The notes: generated by a model not told the origin, from the sequence alone. A stretch of 64,000 nt of DNA from Mucilaginibacter rivuli (GCF_019391655.1 NZ_JAHXPQ010000001.1:865807-929806), one strand, 5' to 3'; numbered from the stretch's first letter, positions 43,862 through 53,056 are shown. Numbers and translations: made by a program.

Positions 43862-44320
43862 TTATTGCACAGCAATAAATATATCAACTTCGGCATCATC
43901 CGGGTTTTGGGCCTTGGTGCCGTATACTTCAAAATCGGCAGTGAAAGCACGGGGAATATCTGATCCCCATATCTTTACCCATTCCTGGTAAACAATGCCA
44001 TCAGCCAATTTTCCCTTCGCGGTAAATTTTACATACTTACCCGGCGCAAATGTTTTTCCGGTAAGTTCTTCAGGTATCTCATCAATGTTTTTAACCTTGC
44101 AACCCAAAAGGGTAGTGTATGGCTTTGTATGGTCTTGCTCATAGTCTGTATAAACGCTGTAAATGGTATCGTCAGTTCTGTTTGTGATAAGCGCCATAAT
44201 GTTTTCAGATAAAAACCTGTCCCATAATTTTGGAATGTCTATAGCTGCCTGGCCATTTTCATTAGTGGTTCTGATGGCGATACCTGCAATGCTGAATGCC
44301 TCTGTCTGTATAATATCCAT
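43862..44320 (-). CDS. GyrI-like / effector-binding domain protein
   Basis: The 152-residue protein matches the GyrI-like small-molecule binding fold found as the C-terminal sensor of AraC/MerR-type regulators and as stand-alone proteins: 'FSIAGIAIRTTNENGQ', 'LITNRTDDTIYSVYTDYEQD' and 'FAPGKYVKFTAKGKLADGIV' with the terminal 'DFEVYGTKAQNPDDAEVDIF' strand containing the conserved acidic residue. There is no DNA-binding domain. The frame runs up to 44368 but the ATG at 44320 gives the family start. The ligand is unknown. Confidence 0.85.
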   Translation of the reverse strand: MDIIQTEAFSIAGIAIRTTNENGQAAIDIPKLWDRFLSENIMALITNRTDDTIYSVYTDYEQDHTKPYTTLLGCKVKNIDEIPEELTGKTFAPGKYVKFTAKGKLADGIVYQEWVKIWGSDIPRAFTADFEVYGTKAQNPDDAEVDIFIAVQ

Positions 44321-44416
44321 TTGATTTATTTTTAGATGTAAGGCAAAGAAAAAATCAAGCAGTGACAATCCTATGTCAGCAGGTATAAAAAATAGTTCTT
44401 AATCATAAGCTAATAG

Positions 44417-44758
44417 CTAAGCAAATAATGAGATCGCCAACCTCAATATCTCATCAACCGTTGCAATATCAATCTCCAGCGGGTTTATCAGCAATATCTT
44501 CATCCGCGCCCGTTTTTCTAATAACAACTCTGAATGTTCGATAAGCTTGCCATCAACTATCCCCAGATATGGTTGCTGCAGTTTTTTATGCACCCACAAA
44601 TAGCAAAGCCGCTTATCTTTATAATAATAAAAGGGCATACCATAATGCCATACTTCGGTGATATGCTCATTAAAACCGAGAATATGGTCGCGCATAAATT
44701 GCAGGCAGCTTTTTATAGGTTCGGCATGTTTCAGAAAATACTCATCAATGGGGCGCAT
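44417..44758 (-). CDS. DUF1801-family protein
   Basis: The 113-residue protein belongs to DUF1801, which has a frataxin-like fold: 'LQFMRDHILGFNEHITEVWH' and 'YGMPFYYYKDKRLCYLWVHK' are typical. Some members are called iron chaperones, but function is not settled. The frame extends two codons to a TTG at 44764; the ATG at 44758 is used. A copy of the ATGTGC repeat begins 11 bases upstream. Confidence 0.85.
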   Translation of the reverse strand: MRPIDEYFLKHAEPIKSCLQFMRDHILGFNEHITEVWHYGMPFYYYKDKRLCYLWVHKKLQQPYLGIVDGKLIEHSELLLEKRARMKILLINPLEIDIATVDEILRLAISLFA

Positions 44759-44769
44759 GTACAAATGTA

Positions 44770-44804
44770 ATGTGCAAATGAGTAAATGCGCGGATGTGCA
44801 AGTG
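44770..44804 (+). repeat. ATGTGC-rich dispersed repeat, copy D
   Basis: ATGTGCAAATGAG, TAAATGCGCGG, ATGTGCAAGTG: closest in length and sequence to copy A. It sits directly upstream of the DUF1801 gene on the opposite strand. Confidence 0.8.
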
Positions 44805-44844
44805 AAAACATTGCAACGTTGCTTGCAGACAGGCGATCAAGTGT

Positions 44845-45036
44845 CTATTTCTTCACTGAATGTACCGGTTGCTCTTCATTTTCGTGCTTTTGGGCAATAT
44901 CGCCGATGTGTGGTTCATCAGCATGGTAAATTTTATCCTGCTTTTTTACCACACTTTTATGGCCCTCATCATGCGGATGCTTGCTCGGTGTATCTGCGGG
45001 CGATGGTTTATCCTTTGAGTTCGCGTCTTTTTTCAT
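44845..45036 (-). CDS. Possible small hydrophilic protein
   Basis: This 63-residue frame (ATG at 45036) encodes a Lys/Asp/His-rich, probably disordered protein (MKKDANSKDKPSPADTPSKH and so on). It has no recognised domain. Its coding status rests on composition: charged, no long hydrophobic runs, reasonable codon use, and a spacer of its own. It could be a stress-type small protein, but that is speculation; it may also not be a gene. Confidence 0.45.
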   Translation of the reverse strand: MKKDANSKDKPSPADTPSKHPHDEGHKSVVKKQDKIYHADEPHIGDIAQKHENEEQPVHSVKK

Positions 45037-45245
45037 GGTTACAATACTTTTATCTGATAACCAACATTTCATCAAACGGTTTTAAACCAACCATTAATAA
45101 ACTAAAGAACCGGTACACCAATAAACCAACAAGTTAATTTATGTTAAAAAGCCCGGCAATCAATTCCCGCTTTAGAATTTAAACAGAATAATATTTTACC
45201 TTTACGGGAATGATTTTTTAATTTCGCGATTCTAAGAGAGTTTAC

Positions 45246-46124
45246 ATGGAAGAATTTGAGCCAAGCGTATCAGCAAAAAAAACAAAGTCTATTTATATAT
45301 CAACGGTGCTTGGTATTTCGATGGTGCTGCTTATGCTGGGCTTGCTGGGGCTTATCCTGGTTCATTTTAACAACCTGTCGCGCTACGTAAAAGAAAATAT
45401 CGTTCTCAATATCATTGTTAACGATGCCGCCCGCGAAACCGATGTGCTGCAATTGCAAAAACAACTCGATGGCAATGTTGAGGTTAAGCAAACGCAATAT
45501 GTAAGTAAAGAGCTCGCCGCCCGGCATCTGCAAAAAGACCTGGGCGAAGATTTTGTGAAATTCCTGGGGTATAACCCTTTACTGTCATCTATCGATGTTT
45601 ACCTTAAGGCCGATTATGCCAACAATGCCAACATTGCACAATTTAAAGCCAAGCTGCTCAAAAATCCATTGGTAAAAGAGGTAATATACCAACAATCATT
45701 GGTCGATCTGATGAACGACCGCATAGCTACCATTACTTTGGTGATACTGGCTTTCACAGCTATTTTCCTGGTAGTATCATTAGCGTTAATTAACAATACC
45801 ATTCGTTTAGCTATTTATTCACAGCGTTTCTTAATTAAATCCATGCAATTGGTTGGGGCAACAAAAGGCTTTATCCGCAAGCCGTTTTTGTTGTATGGTA
45901 TATGGCATGGTTTGTTGGGTGGTTTAATAGCTATCGTTTTACTAATAGGTATGCTTTACCTGGCATATCAGCAAATACCTGATCTCATCATCCTGCAAAA
46001 CTATACCGAATTTGGTTTAGTCTTTTTAGTGGTGATAGGTGTAGGTATATTTATTTCAGGCTTCAGCACCTTCCTTGCTGTTAACAAATTCCTCCGTTTA
46101 AAAATTTACGATCTTTACAGATAA
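45246..46124 (+). CDS. ftsX: Cell-division protein FtsX
   Basis: The 292-residue permease-like protein pairs with the ATPase FtsE to control septal peptidoglycan hydrolysis. It has an N-terminal cytoplasmic stretch, TM1 (about 20-42), an extracytoplasmic domain (about 45-165) and three further TMs (about 170-285), the FtsX/MacB topology. Conserved parts include 'IRLAIYSQRFLIKSMQLVGA' before the last TMs. It opens the cluster ftsX-DUF3098-uppP-truB-ribF; its stop overlaps the next start by one base. ftsE is not in the window. Confidence 0.95.
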   Translation: MEEFEPSVSAKKTKSIYISTVLGISMVLLMLGLLGLILVHFNNLSRYVKENIVLNIIVNDAARETDVLQLQKQLDGNVEVKQTQYVSKELAARHLQKDLGEDFVKFLGYNPLLSSIDVYLKADYANNANIAQFKAKLLKNPLVKEVIYQQSLVDLMNDRIATITLVILAFTAIFLVVSLALINNTIRLAIYSQRFLIKSMQLVGATKGFIRKPFLLYGIWHGLLGGLIAIVLLIGMLYLAYQQIPDLIILQNYTEFGLVFLVVIGVGIFISGFSTFLAVNKFLRLKIYDLYR

Positions 46125-46399
46125 TGGCACAAAAACAAGTAACACCCCTGGCGCAACCCGTTAGAACAGCGGCTTCGCAAAAAAAAGAATCAAATCACAC
46201 TCCGGCACAAATGGTATTTGGCAAAGCCAATTATCAGCTGCTGTTCGTATCAATAGCGGTAATAATTTTAGGCTTTGCGCTGATGAGCGGAACCACCGAT
46301 ATTTACGAGGCACGCAAAATAATTGTTGCTCCTTTAGTAGTTTTAACCGGCTTTGGCATTGGTTTTTGGGCAATATTCAAAAAAACTGAAAGCAAATAG
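46124..46399 (+). CDS. DUF3098 small membrane protein
   Basis: The 91-residue protein has two transmembrane segments (about 40-57 and 66-84) separated by '[17 protein letters not shown]', as in DUF3098. The N-terminus is polar and basic. It overlaps ftsX by one base and ends two bases before uppP, so it is translated from the same message. The family appears in Bacteroidota next to ftsX, and its role is unknown though an envelope or division link is implied by position. Confidence 0.92.
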   Translation: MAQKQVTPLAQPVRTAASQKKESNHTPAQMVFGKANYQLLFVSIAVIILGFALMSGTTDIYEARKIIVAPLVVLTGFGIGFWAIFKKTESK

Positions 46400-46401
46400 G
46401 C

Positions 46402-47193
46402 ATGAATTTATTTCACGTTATTGTTTTAGCCATATTGGAGGGCATTACCGAGTTTTTGCCGGTATCGTCAACAGGCCACATGATCATTGCCAGCTCATTT
46501 ATGGGTATAGCCAAGTCTGATTTTGTGAAGCTTTTTGAAGTAGCCATTCAATTGGGCGCCATACTTTCGGTAGTGGTATTGTATTACAAACGCTTTTTCA
46601 AATCGCTCGATTTTTATTTTAAACTGGTTGTAGGTGTTATTCCGGCTATTATAGTTGGTGTGCTATTAAAAAAACACATTGATGCGATGTTGGAAAGCCC
46701 GCTTACAGTAGCTATCACCTTATTATTAGGCGGTATCGTATTGCTGTTTGTCGATCAGTGGTTCAATAAACCTACTGTTACCAAAGAAGAAAACATTGGT
46801 TATCCAACCGCGTTAAAAATTGGTATGTTCCAGTGTTTGGCGGTAATACCGGGCATGTCGCGCTCTGCCGCTACTATTATTGGTGGTATGAGCCAAAAGC
46901 TAACCCGTACTGCTGCTGCCGAGTTTTCATTCTTTTTAGCTGTCCCAACAATGTTTGGTGCAACTTTAAAAGAAGTTTGGGATTACCATAAACATGTATC
47001 GCCAACCTTTACCGGTGAGCAGATCAAGTTTTTGGTTATCGGTAATATCATTGCTTTCATCGTAGCTATGCTGGCTATTAAAACCTTTATTACCTTTTTG
47101 GAGAAAAAGGGCTTTAAACTGTTTGGCTATTACCGCATACTGGCAGGTGTCGTATTATTGGCGCTATACTTTACAGGGCACCTTACTGCTTAA
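46402..47193 (+). CDS. uppP: Undecaprenyl-diphosphatase
   Basis: The 263-residue membrane enzyme recycles undecaprenyl diphosphate to undecaprenyl phosphate, the carrier for cell-wall and polysaccharide synthesis. Family motifs: '[20 protein letters not shown]' (the E-x-L-P-x-S-S-x-G-H-x active-site motif) and '[20 protein letters not shown]'. About eight hydrophobic segments. It follows DUF3098 by two bases and precedes truB; known also as bacA (bacitracin resistance by overproduction). Confidence 0.96.
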   Translation: MNLFHVIVLAILEGITEFLPVSSTGHMIIASSFMGIAKSDFVKLFEVAIQLGAILSVVVLYYKRFFKSLDFYFKLVVGVIPAIIVGVLLKKHIDAMLESPLTVAITLLLGGIVLLFVDQWFNKPTVTKEENIGYPTALKIGMFQCLAVIPGMSRSAATIIGGMSQKLTRTAAAEFSFFLAVPTMFGATLKEVWDYHKHVSPTFTGEQIKFLVIGNIIAFIVAMLAIKTFITFLEKKGFKLFGYYRILAGVVLLALYFTGHLTA

Positions 47194-47205
47194 TTGTTTT
47201 CTGAG

Positions 47206-47213
47206 TATCTTTG
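47206..47213 (+). promoter_or_regulatory. Likely -7 promoter box before truB
   Basis: TATCTTTG matches TAnnTTTG and lies 18 bases before the truB TTG start. No convincing -33 TTTG is at the right distance. truB may thus have its own start inside the cluster as well as readthrough from uppP. Confidence 0.4.
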
Positions 47214-47231
47214 CGTTTTATTTGATTCTGT

Positions 47232-47957
47232 TTGGATACTTCAACAATAAAATTCCGCGATTTTAATTTTGCCGAAGGCGAGCTGCTGCTCATCAACAAG
47301 CCCTATAACTGGACAAGCTTTGATGTGGTAGGCAAAATACGCAACTCGCTAAAGCCCCAAAAGCTAAAAGTGGGCCATGCCGGCACGCTCGATCCATTGG
47401 CCACTGGTTTGCTCATTATTTGCACGGGTAAGCTCACCAAACAGATAGACACCTTCCAGGCCGAAGAAAAAGAATATACAGGCACCATGGTATTGGGCGA
47501 AACCACGCCCAGTTACGATATGGAAACCGATGCCGACCAAACCTTCGACATAAGCAACCTTACCGAAGAGCAGATACGTGATAACTGCGCACAGTTTACC
47601 GGCGATATACAACAGTACCCGCCCGCGCACTCTGCCGTAAAAGTAAACGGCGAGCGTTTGTATGAAAAAGCACGCCGCGGAGAAGAAGTGGAACTGCGTC
47701 TGCGCTTTGTAACTGTAAGCGAATTTGAAATAACACGCGTTGAATTACCCGAAGTTGATTTTAGGGTGGTATGCAGTAAGGGCACCTATATCCGTTCGCT
47801 GGTGAATGATTTTGGCAAGGCTTTAAACAATGGTGCTTACCTTTCGAAATTGTGCCGTACACGCAGTGGTAATTTTAAGCTCGAAGAGGCGTTTGAGGTA
47901 ATGGAACTGGTAAACCATATCCGCCAACAAAAAACAGCAACCGAAGAATTAAAATAA
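47232..47957 (+). CDS. truB: tRNA pseudouridine55 synthase TruB
   Basis: The 241-residue enzyme converts uridine 55 of the T-loop of tRNAs to pseudouridine. It has 'LLLINKPYNWTSFDVVGKIR', the catalytic Asp motif 'KVGHAGTLDPLATGLLIICT' and 'VVCSKGTYIRSLVNDFGKAL'. No in-frame ATG lies before the conserved KPxxWTS block, so the start is taken as TTG at 47232. It is in the conserved uppP-truB-ribF order; the 38-base gap to uppP contains a promoter-like box. Confidence 0.95.
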   Translation: MDTSTIKFRDFNFAEGELLLINKPYNWTSFDVVGKIRNSLKPQKLKVGHAGTLDPLATGLLIICTGKLTKQIDTFQAEEKEYTGTMVLGETTPSYDMETDADQTFDISNLTEEQIRDNCAQFTGDIQQYPPAHSAVKVNGERLYEKARRGEEVELRLRFVTVSEFEITRVELPEVDFRVVCSKGTYIRSLVNDFGKALNNGAYLSKLCRTRSGNFKLEEAFEVMELVNHIRQQKTATEELK

Positions 47958-47958
47958 G

Positions 47959-47966
47959 TAATTTTG
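47959..47966 (+). promoter_or_regulatory. Possible -7 promoter box before ribF
   Basis: TAATTTTG matches TAnnTTTG and begins one base after the truB stop, 25 bases before the ribF ATG. There is no clear -33 element. ribF could be read from truB as well. Confidence 0.35.
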
Positions 47967-47991
47967 CATTGCTTCCCCGGAGCGCAGGTTC

Positions 47992-48918
47992 ATGAAGATA
48001 TATCATAACATTAACGATTTTAAGCCTATCCAAAATGCCGTAGTCACCATTGGTACTTTTGATGGTGTACACATCGGGCATCGTAAAATAATTGCCAAGC
48101 TGCAGGAACTTGCTGCCGAAATAGGCGGCGAAACGGTAATACTTACCTTTTTTCCGCACCCGAGAATGATATTGCACCCCGAAGACCAGGATATCAAACT
48201 CATCACCACCATAAACGAAAAGGCTGAACTATTGGAGGGCTTAGGGGTAGACCACCTGATTGTTACCCCGTTCTCGCGCGATTTTAGCAACCTTTCGGCT
48301 CTGGAGTATATACATGATGTATTGGTGGCGCGCATCGGTGTGAAAAAGATCGTCATCGGTTATGATCACCGCTTTGGTAAAGACCGCAAAGGCGGCTTGG
48401 AAGACCTGCAACGCCTGAGCCGCGAATTTGAGTATGATGTGATGGAGATTCCCGAGCAGGATATCAATGATGTTGCAGTAAGTTCTACAAAAATACGCGA
48501 AGCTTTATTAAACGATCATACCGCTCTTGCCAACCAATACTTGGGCTACCCGTTTTTCATCACCGGTAAGGTTATCCGCGGCGACCAGATAGGCCGCCAG
48601 ATAGGTTATCCTACGGCAAATATCCTTGTCGGCGAAAGCTATAAACTGATACCCGGCGATGGCATTTTCGCGGTAACGGTAGATATAGGTAAAGAAACTT
48701 TTAAAGGGATGGCCTATATTGGCCACAGGCCAACCATTAACGGTATGTCGCGTAATATTGAGGTTAATATTTTCGATTTTGACCGGGATATTTACGATCA
48801 GAACATCCGCCTTAACTTCCATCATTTTGTGCGAGGCGATTTTAAATTCAATTCGTTGGATGAGCTAAAAATACAGCTTGCACAGGATAGGGTTGATGTG
48901 TTGAAGGTGCTTTCGTAA
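47992..48918 (+). CDS. ribF: Bifunctional riboflavin kinase / FAD synthetase
   Basis: The 308-residue enzyme turns riboflavin into FMN and FAD. The N-terminal adenylyltransferase (about 1-185) shows 'VTIGTFDGVHIGHRKIIAKL' and 'VSSTKIREAL'; the C-terminal kinase (about 186-305) shows 'YPTANI' within 'QIGYPTANILV' and 'NIEVNIFDFDRDIYDQNIRL'. It ends the ftsX-DUF3098-uppP-truB-ribF cluster and is followed by a long palindrome. Confidence 0.97.
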   Translation: MKIYHNINDFKPIQNAVVTIGTFDGVHIGHRKIIAKLQELAAEIGGETVILTFFPHPRMILHPEDQDIKLITTINEKAELLEGLGVDHLIVTPFSRDFSNLSALEYIHDVLVARIGVKKIVIGYDHRFGKDRKGGLEDLQRLSREFEYDVMEIPEQDINDVAVSSTKIREALLNDHTALANQYLGYPFFITGKVIRGDQIGRQIGYPTANILVGESYKLIPGDGIFAVTVDIGKETFKGMAYIGHRPTINGMSRNIEVNIFDFDRDIYDQNIRLNFHHFVRGDFKFNSLDELKIQLAQDRVDVLKVLS

Positions 48919-48944
48919 ACAGTGCTCTTCTGAAATAATTTTTC

Positions 48945-48983
48945 AACAAATAGCGATGGGTTTTAAACCCATCGCTATTTGTT
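48945..48983. repeat. 39-base perfect palindrome after ribF
   Basis: AACAAATAGCGATGGGTTT and its complement pair over 19 bases with a single central T. There is no T run after it. The core AGCGATGG/CCATCGCT recurs in the terminator at 13523-13560, with the outer pair changed from G-C to T-A. It may be a transcript 3'-end structure of a repeated type. Confidence 0.75.
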
Positions 48984-49010
48984 GCTATCTTCATCATTAC
49001 AAAATTTATT

Positions 49011-50261
49011 ATGGCTACAGAAGTTAAGTGTCCGAGTTGTGCTCATGTTTTCCCTTTAGAGGAAGCCATGACCGAGGAATATAAAAAAGAGCTGCGCGAA
49101 AAAATGGTATCCTTTACCAAACAAAAGGAAGAGGAATACACACGCAAACTGGATGAGTTTAGTAAAAAGGAGCAGCAACAATTAGTGGCCTTTGAGCAAA
49201 AACTGGCTGATGAGAAGAAGGCCCTGCAATTAACCCTCGAAGAGAACCTGCGTAAAACCATAGCCGCCGATTTTGAAAATAAACTGCAACTGCTGGAAAC
49301 CAATAATAAAGATGCTGAAGAGAAGCTGAAACTATCCCGACTAAAAGAGCTGGAGTTTTTAAAGCGTGAGCAGGAACTGAAGAATAAGGAGTCGGAGATG
49401 GAGCTGCAGCTGCAACGTAAACTTCAGGAACAGCGTACTGAGTTGGCCGAACAAATACGTAAGCAAGAGCACGAAAAAGGCTTGGTTAAAGAAACCGAAC
49501 ATCAATTGCGTGTAATGGAATTAACCAAACAGTTAGAAGACAACAAAAAACTGGTTGACGAAATGAAGCGTAAAGCCGAACAAGGCTCCATGCAATTACA
49601 GGGCGAAGTTCAAGAACTGATATTGGAAGAACTCCTTCGGAGTAGCTTTCCATTCGATATAATCACCGAAGTTGGTAAAGGTGTGCGTGGTGCCGATTGT
49701 GTGCAGGTGGTGCGTAACCAGAACGGGCAGGAGTGTGGTAAGATCATCTACGAAAGTAAACGCACCAGCGCGTTTTCGATGGAATGGATAGAGAAGCTGA
49801 AAAAGGACATGCGTAATATCGGCGTTGATGTTGCGGTTATTGTAACGCAATGCTATCCAAAAGGAATGGATTGCTTTGGCGAAAAGGATGGTGTTTGGAT
49901 ATGCTCGTTCGAAGAAGCCAAAGCTGTAGCTTATGTATTGCGCGATAGCATATTGCGATTGTATAGCGCCACCAAATCGCAGGAAAACAAGGGCGATAAA
50001 ATGCACCTCCTGTACGATTATCTTACAGGGTCGGAATTTGCTGCACAGTGGAAAGCCATCCGCGAAGGGTTTATGGATATGCGCATGTCTATTCTCAAAG
50101 AACGTGAAACCATGGAACGTTTGTGGAAAGCCCGCGAAAAACAGCTGGATAAAGTATTGCTTAACGCCACGCACATCCGTGGCTCGGTTGATGGCATTGC
50201 CGGCAGGGATGCCGTACAGCTCAGCCTGACTGAAGATGATGATACTTTGCTGTTGGAGTAA
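49011..50261 (+). CDS. DUF2130 protein: zinc-ribbon-like N-terminus, coiled coil, PD-(D/E)XK-like C-terminal domain
   Basis: The 416-residue protein has an N-terminal CPSC pair (residues 7-10), which could be half of a small zinc site, a long charged coiled coil (about residues 20-195), and a C-terminal globular domain matching DUF2130. That domain has Glu202, 'GADCVQVV' with Asp229 and 'IIYESKRTSAF' with Glu248 and Lys250, the spacing of a PD-(D/E)XK nuclease active site. It stands alone after a palindrome. I know of no demonstrated function; nuclease activity and DNA binding are inferred from the motif. Confidence 0.85.
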   Translation: MATEVKCPSCAHVFPLEEAMTEEYKKELREKMVSFTKQKEEEYTRKLDEFSKKEQQQLVAFEQKLADEKKALQLTLEENLRKTIAADFENKLQLLETNNKDAEEKLKLSRLKELEFLKREQELKNKESEMELQLQRKLQEQRTELAEQIRKQEHEKGLVKETEHQLRVMELTKQLEDNKKLVDEMKRKAEQGSMQLQGEVQELILEELLRSSFPFDIITEVGKGVRGADCVQVVRNQNGQECGKIIYESKRTSAFSMEWIEKLKKDMRNIGVDVAVIVTQCYPKGMDCFGEKDGVWICSFEEAKAVAYVLRDSILRLYSATKSQENKGDKMHLLYDYLTGSEFAAQWKAIREGFMDMRMSILKERETMERLWKAREKQLDKVLLNATHIRGSVDGIAGRDAVQLSLTEDDDTLLLE

Positions 50262-50351
50262 CTATAAGTATATTAGTGTGTTGTGTGGTTTTTATGCGTG
50301 CTGATTGTTAATAACTGCCATTTTTTGTTGAAACTTTCGCCCTAACCATGC

Positions 50352-50382
50352 TTTGCTCAAGAGGGTAAAAGCAATATCTTGC
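50352..50382 (+). promoter_or_regulatory. Likely promoter of the NlpC/P60 gene
   Basis: TTTG (50352-50355), 19 bases, then TATCTTGC (50375-50382), the expected spacing of the -33 and -7 elements. The -7 box differs slightly from TAnnTTTG. It ends nine bases before the ATG at 50392, so the leader would be only a few bases. Confidence 0.55.
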
Positions 50383-50391
50383 GGGCAAAGT

Positions 50392-50952
50392 ATGATCAAA
50401 CTAAAATTTCCCCTTTTAGTAATAACGTTAACCTGTGTAGCTACGGTGTGCAAACCATCGGCTTTTGGTATTAACCATATCGCGAAAGCTTATTCACATA
50501 CAAAACCAACCCATAATAATGATGATGGAGTTGCCGCTACATTATGTGCTGATGACCTGCTCAGCTTTGCGCAAACGCTGATAGGCGTGCGTTACCATTC
50601 AGCATCATCAAGCCCGGTACACGGTTTTGATTGCTCGGGCTTTGTAAGTTATGTGTTCAAAAACTTTAGTATCGAGGTTCCGCGTTCATCGTATGAGTTT
50701 GCTTCAGTAGGAGAAAAGGTAGCCCTGGCAGATGCCCGCCCCGGCGATGTGATCCTTTTTACAGGTACCAGCAAACGCAGTCGTCGTATTGGCCATGTGG
50801 GCATTATCATGTCTAATGATAACGATGGCACTACTTTTATCCATTCCACATCAGGTAAAGAACATGGCGTAACCATAACCGCTATGGACAAAACATACCA
50901 CCGCCGTTTTGTGAAGATAGTAAGGCTGTTAAAACAAAATGATCTGAGTTAG
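50392..50952 (+). CDS. NlpC/P60-family cell-wall peptidase
   Basis: The 186-residue protein has an N-terminal signal or anchor region (MIKLKFPLLVITLTCVATVC) and a C40 peptidase domain that cuts peptidoglycan stem peptides. Catalytic Cys in 'VHGFDCSGFVSYVFKN', His in 'RRIGHVGIIMSND', and third polar residue His in 'TTFIHSTSGKEHGV' are all present. The frame extends to 50353 but the ATG at 50392 agrees with the promoter. It ends one base before the convergent surface-protein gene. Confidence 0.92.
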   Translation: MIKLKFPLLVITLTCVATVCKPSAFGINHIAKAYSHTKPTHNNDDGVAATLCADDLLSFAQTLIGVRYHSASSSPVHGFDCSGFVSYVFKNFSIEVPRSSYEFASVGEKVALADARPGDVILFTGTSKRSRRIGHVGIIMSNDNDGTTFIHSTSGKEHGVTITAMDKTYHRRFVKIVRLLKQNDLS

Positions 50953-50953
50953 T

Positions 50954-52882
50954 TTACCTGATCAGGGTAACATAGCCCGACATAATTGGCCCCTGGTTTT
51001 TTAAGTCGATGGTGTAATAGTACGTTCCTTCAGGTAATATTTTCCCGTTATAAGTTCCATCCCATGGTTTGCTGTAACCCTTAACGGTGTACACCATTTG
51101 CCCATTGCGGGTATAAACAGATACCACACTTTCGGGGTAAGTAACTAAACCTAAAATGTCCCAGGTATCGTTAATATTGTCGCCATTGGGCGAGAATGCA
51201 TTGGGAGCCATTACTTTATCATAAACGGTTACCCTTGCTGTATCTGTTACCGTAGTACATGATGATGTTGCCGTAAGTGTATAAGTGGTACTCACCGTAG
51301 GTGTAGCTAAAGGCGTTAACGAATTTGGATTATCGAGGCTTGTAGCCGGCGACCATGAATAAGTTAAAACTGTGCCACTTATTGATCCGTTTAACCTTAC
51401 AGATTGGCCCATGATAATGCTTTTTGCCCCGCCCGCGCTAACTATAGGGGCTTTAATTACGTTAACAATTGCTGTTGCCGTACTGCTGCAACTACCGGTA
51501 GTTGCAGTTACGGTATAAGTAGTTGTTTCTGTTGGCGATGCAACAGGGTTAGCAATGTTAGGGTCAGATAAGCCGGTAGTTGGTAACCATGTGTAGCTTG
51601 TTCCGCCCGATGCCAGCAGTTGGGTACTTGCCCCTGCACATATGGTAGTATTGGTGGGGGTAACTGTGGCGGTAATTTTAGGCTGAACGGTAAGAGTTAC
51701 ACTGTTTTGATCTGTGCACCCGTTTAAAGTCACCGTAACTGTATATTTTCCGGCTTGCGCGGGTGTAATATTACTGATAACCGGGTTTTGCAGGTTACTG
51801 AATACCGTCCCGTTCGGGTCGGTCCATTTATAGCTGCTGCCGCCGCCGCCGTTCAAGGTTACATTTGAGCCCTCACACACTGTTGTATTATTAGTACTTG
51901 CCGTAGCCGTTGGTGACTGTGTTACCGTTAAAGTAATTAAATTAGAATAGATAAGGCAGCTTGATGTATTGATATTAGTACCATCGGCACTGGCTAACCG
52001 GTATTGATAAGTGCCAACAGCGGCAGGTTGATTAAAAATATACGGTGCGGAAGATGTAGCACCCGGAATATTGCTCCAGCCATTGCCTGCATTTACCTGC
52101 CATTGGTATTGCGGGTTTATATAACCCGCTGTAGAAACTACCTGCACAGATAGGGTGTCTTTTTGTGGCGTACCCGAGCAATTATTGTAAGTTGGTAATA
52201 TAGCAGCCCCAAAGCCGGCTACCATAACAGGGCCGCATGGTTTTATGGTGATATCGTCCATCGCGAAATCGTTGCCTGTGCCGCCATGGTTTGTGTTTTC
52301 CATTTTTATTACCACATCACTTTGATTAACAGGTGTGGTAAATAAAAATGTAGTGGCATTACCCCAGGCATCGCTCGCATCTTCGGGTATATCATTGGTG
52401 AAATACGTTTTTAAAGGTGTGCCGCCTGTAGTTGATATGGTAATGGTAATGTTTGGCTTAAGCGATGAAACTTTATTAAGATTTTTAAAGTACACACTAA
52501 ACTGGTAAGTGGTATTCATACATAATGGTGCCTGCTGGGTATAAAAAACTGCCCCACCGGCATCTGTCGGATCAAATTTAGCGTTAACCACCATCATATA
52601 ACCCTGGTTACCGGTATGGTCGGGTATGGTCCACCAGGTACCATACATCCCATTTGTTGAATTGGCAATGGTGTACTGCCCATCGTTAGGGGGCGTACTG
52701 CCCGAATAGGTATATGATGAAGTACCTACCGGTGCTGATAATGCAGGGCCGATAACTGAAGAACCCGAACCGAAATTTTGAGTGAACAGGGCAGGCCCAA
52801 AACTGCCGCTACATGTTTGTGCATTACACAGGTGACTAATCAGCAGGTAAACAATGCCAAAAGTAAATGCACGGATATTCAT
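50954..52882 (-). CDS. Secreted surface protein with Ig/PKD-like repeats and type B T9SS sorting domain
   Basis: The 642-residue protein has a signal peptide (about residues 1-21, ending CNAQ), an N-terminal jelly-roll-like region ('AMDDITIKPCG' end near 220), several PKD or Ig-like repeats ('VTVTLNGCTDQNSVTLTVQP', 'YTWLPTTGLSDPNIANPVAS'), and a CHU_C domain, 'APNAFSPNGDNINDTWDI' to 'SGYVTLIR', which signals T9SS export and surface attachment. It is the second such protein in the window (first at 29061) and is convergent with a cell-wall peptidase. Confidence 0.9.
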   Translation of the reverse strand: MNIRAFTFGIVYLLISHLCNAQTCSGSFGPALFTQNFGSGSSVIGPALSAPVGTSSYTYSGSTPPNDGQYTIANSTNGMYGTWWTIPDHTGNQGYMMVVNAKFDPTDAGGAVFYTQQAPLCMNTTYQFSVYFKNLNKVSSLKPNITITISTTGGTPLKTYFTNDIPEDASDAWGNATTFLFTTPVNQSDVVIKMENTNHGGTGNDFAMDDITIKPCGPVMVAGFGAAILPTYNNCSGTPQKDTLSVQVVSTAGYINPQYQWQVNAGNGWSNIPGATSSAPYIFNQPAAVGTYQYRLASADGTNINTSSCLIYSNLITLTVTQSPTATASTNNTTVCEGSNVTLNGGGGSSYKWTDPNGTVFSNLQNPVISNITPAQAGKYTVTVTLNGCTDQNSVTLTVQPKITATVTPTNTTICAGASTQLLASGGTSYTWLPTTGLSDPNIANPVASPTETTTYTVTATTGSCSSTATAIVNVIKAPIVSAGGAKSIIMGQSVRLNGSISGTVLTYSWSPATSLDNPNSLTPLATPTVSTTYTLTATSSCTTVTDTARVTVYDKVMAPNAFSPNGDNINDTWDILGLVTYPESVVSVYTRNGQMVYTVKGYSKPWDGTYNGKILPEGTYYYTIDLKNQGPIMSGYVTLIR

Positions 52883-53048
52883 TTAATATAAATCGGGGAC
52901 TTTAGTTCACCAAAAGTAGTATTAACACTTGTTATCGGCTTATAAAGTTATCCTCATTTTGCGTTTTCTGTTAATTATTTGTTAACTATTATAGTAATAC
53001 GCTTTTTATTAAGCTTTGTTGTCAATAAATAGCAATCACATTTGTTTG

Positions 53049-53056
53049 TACATTTG
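53049..53056 (+). promoter_or_regulatory. Likely -7 box giving a leaderless transcript of the binding-protein gene
   Basis: TACATTTG matches TAnnTTTG and ends six bases before the ATG at 53063, so transcription would start at or within a few bases of the start codon. A -33 element at standard distance is not evident. Confidence 0.45.
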
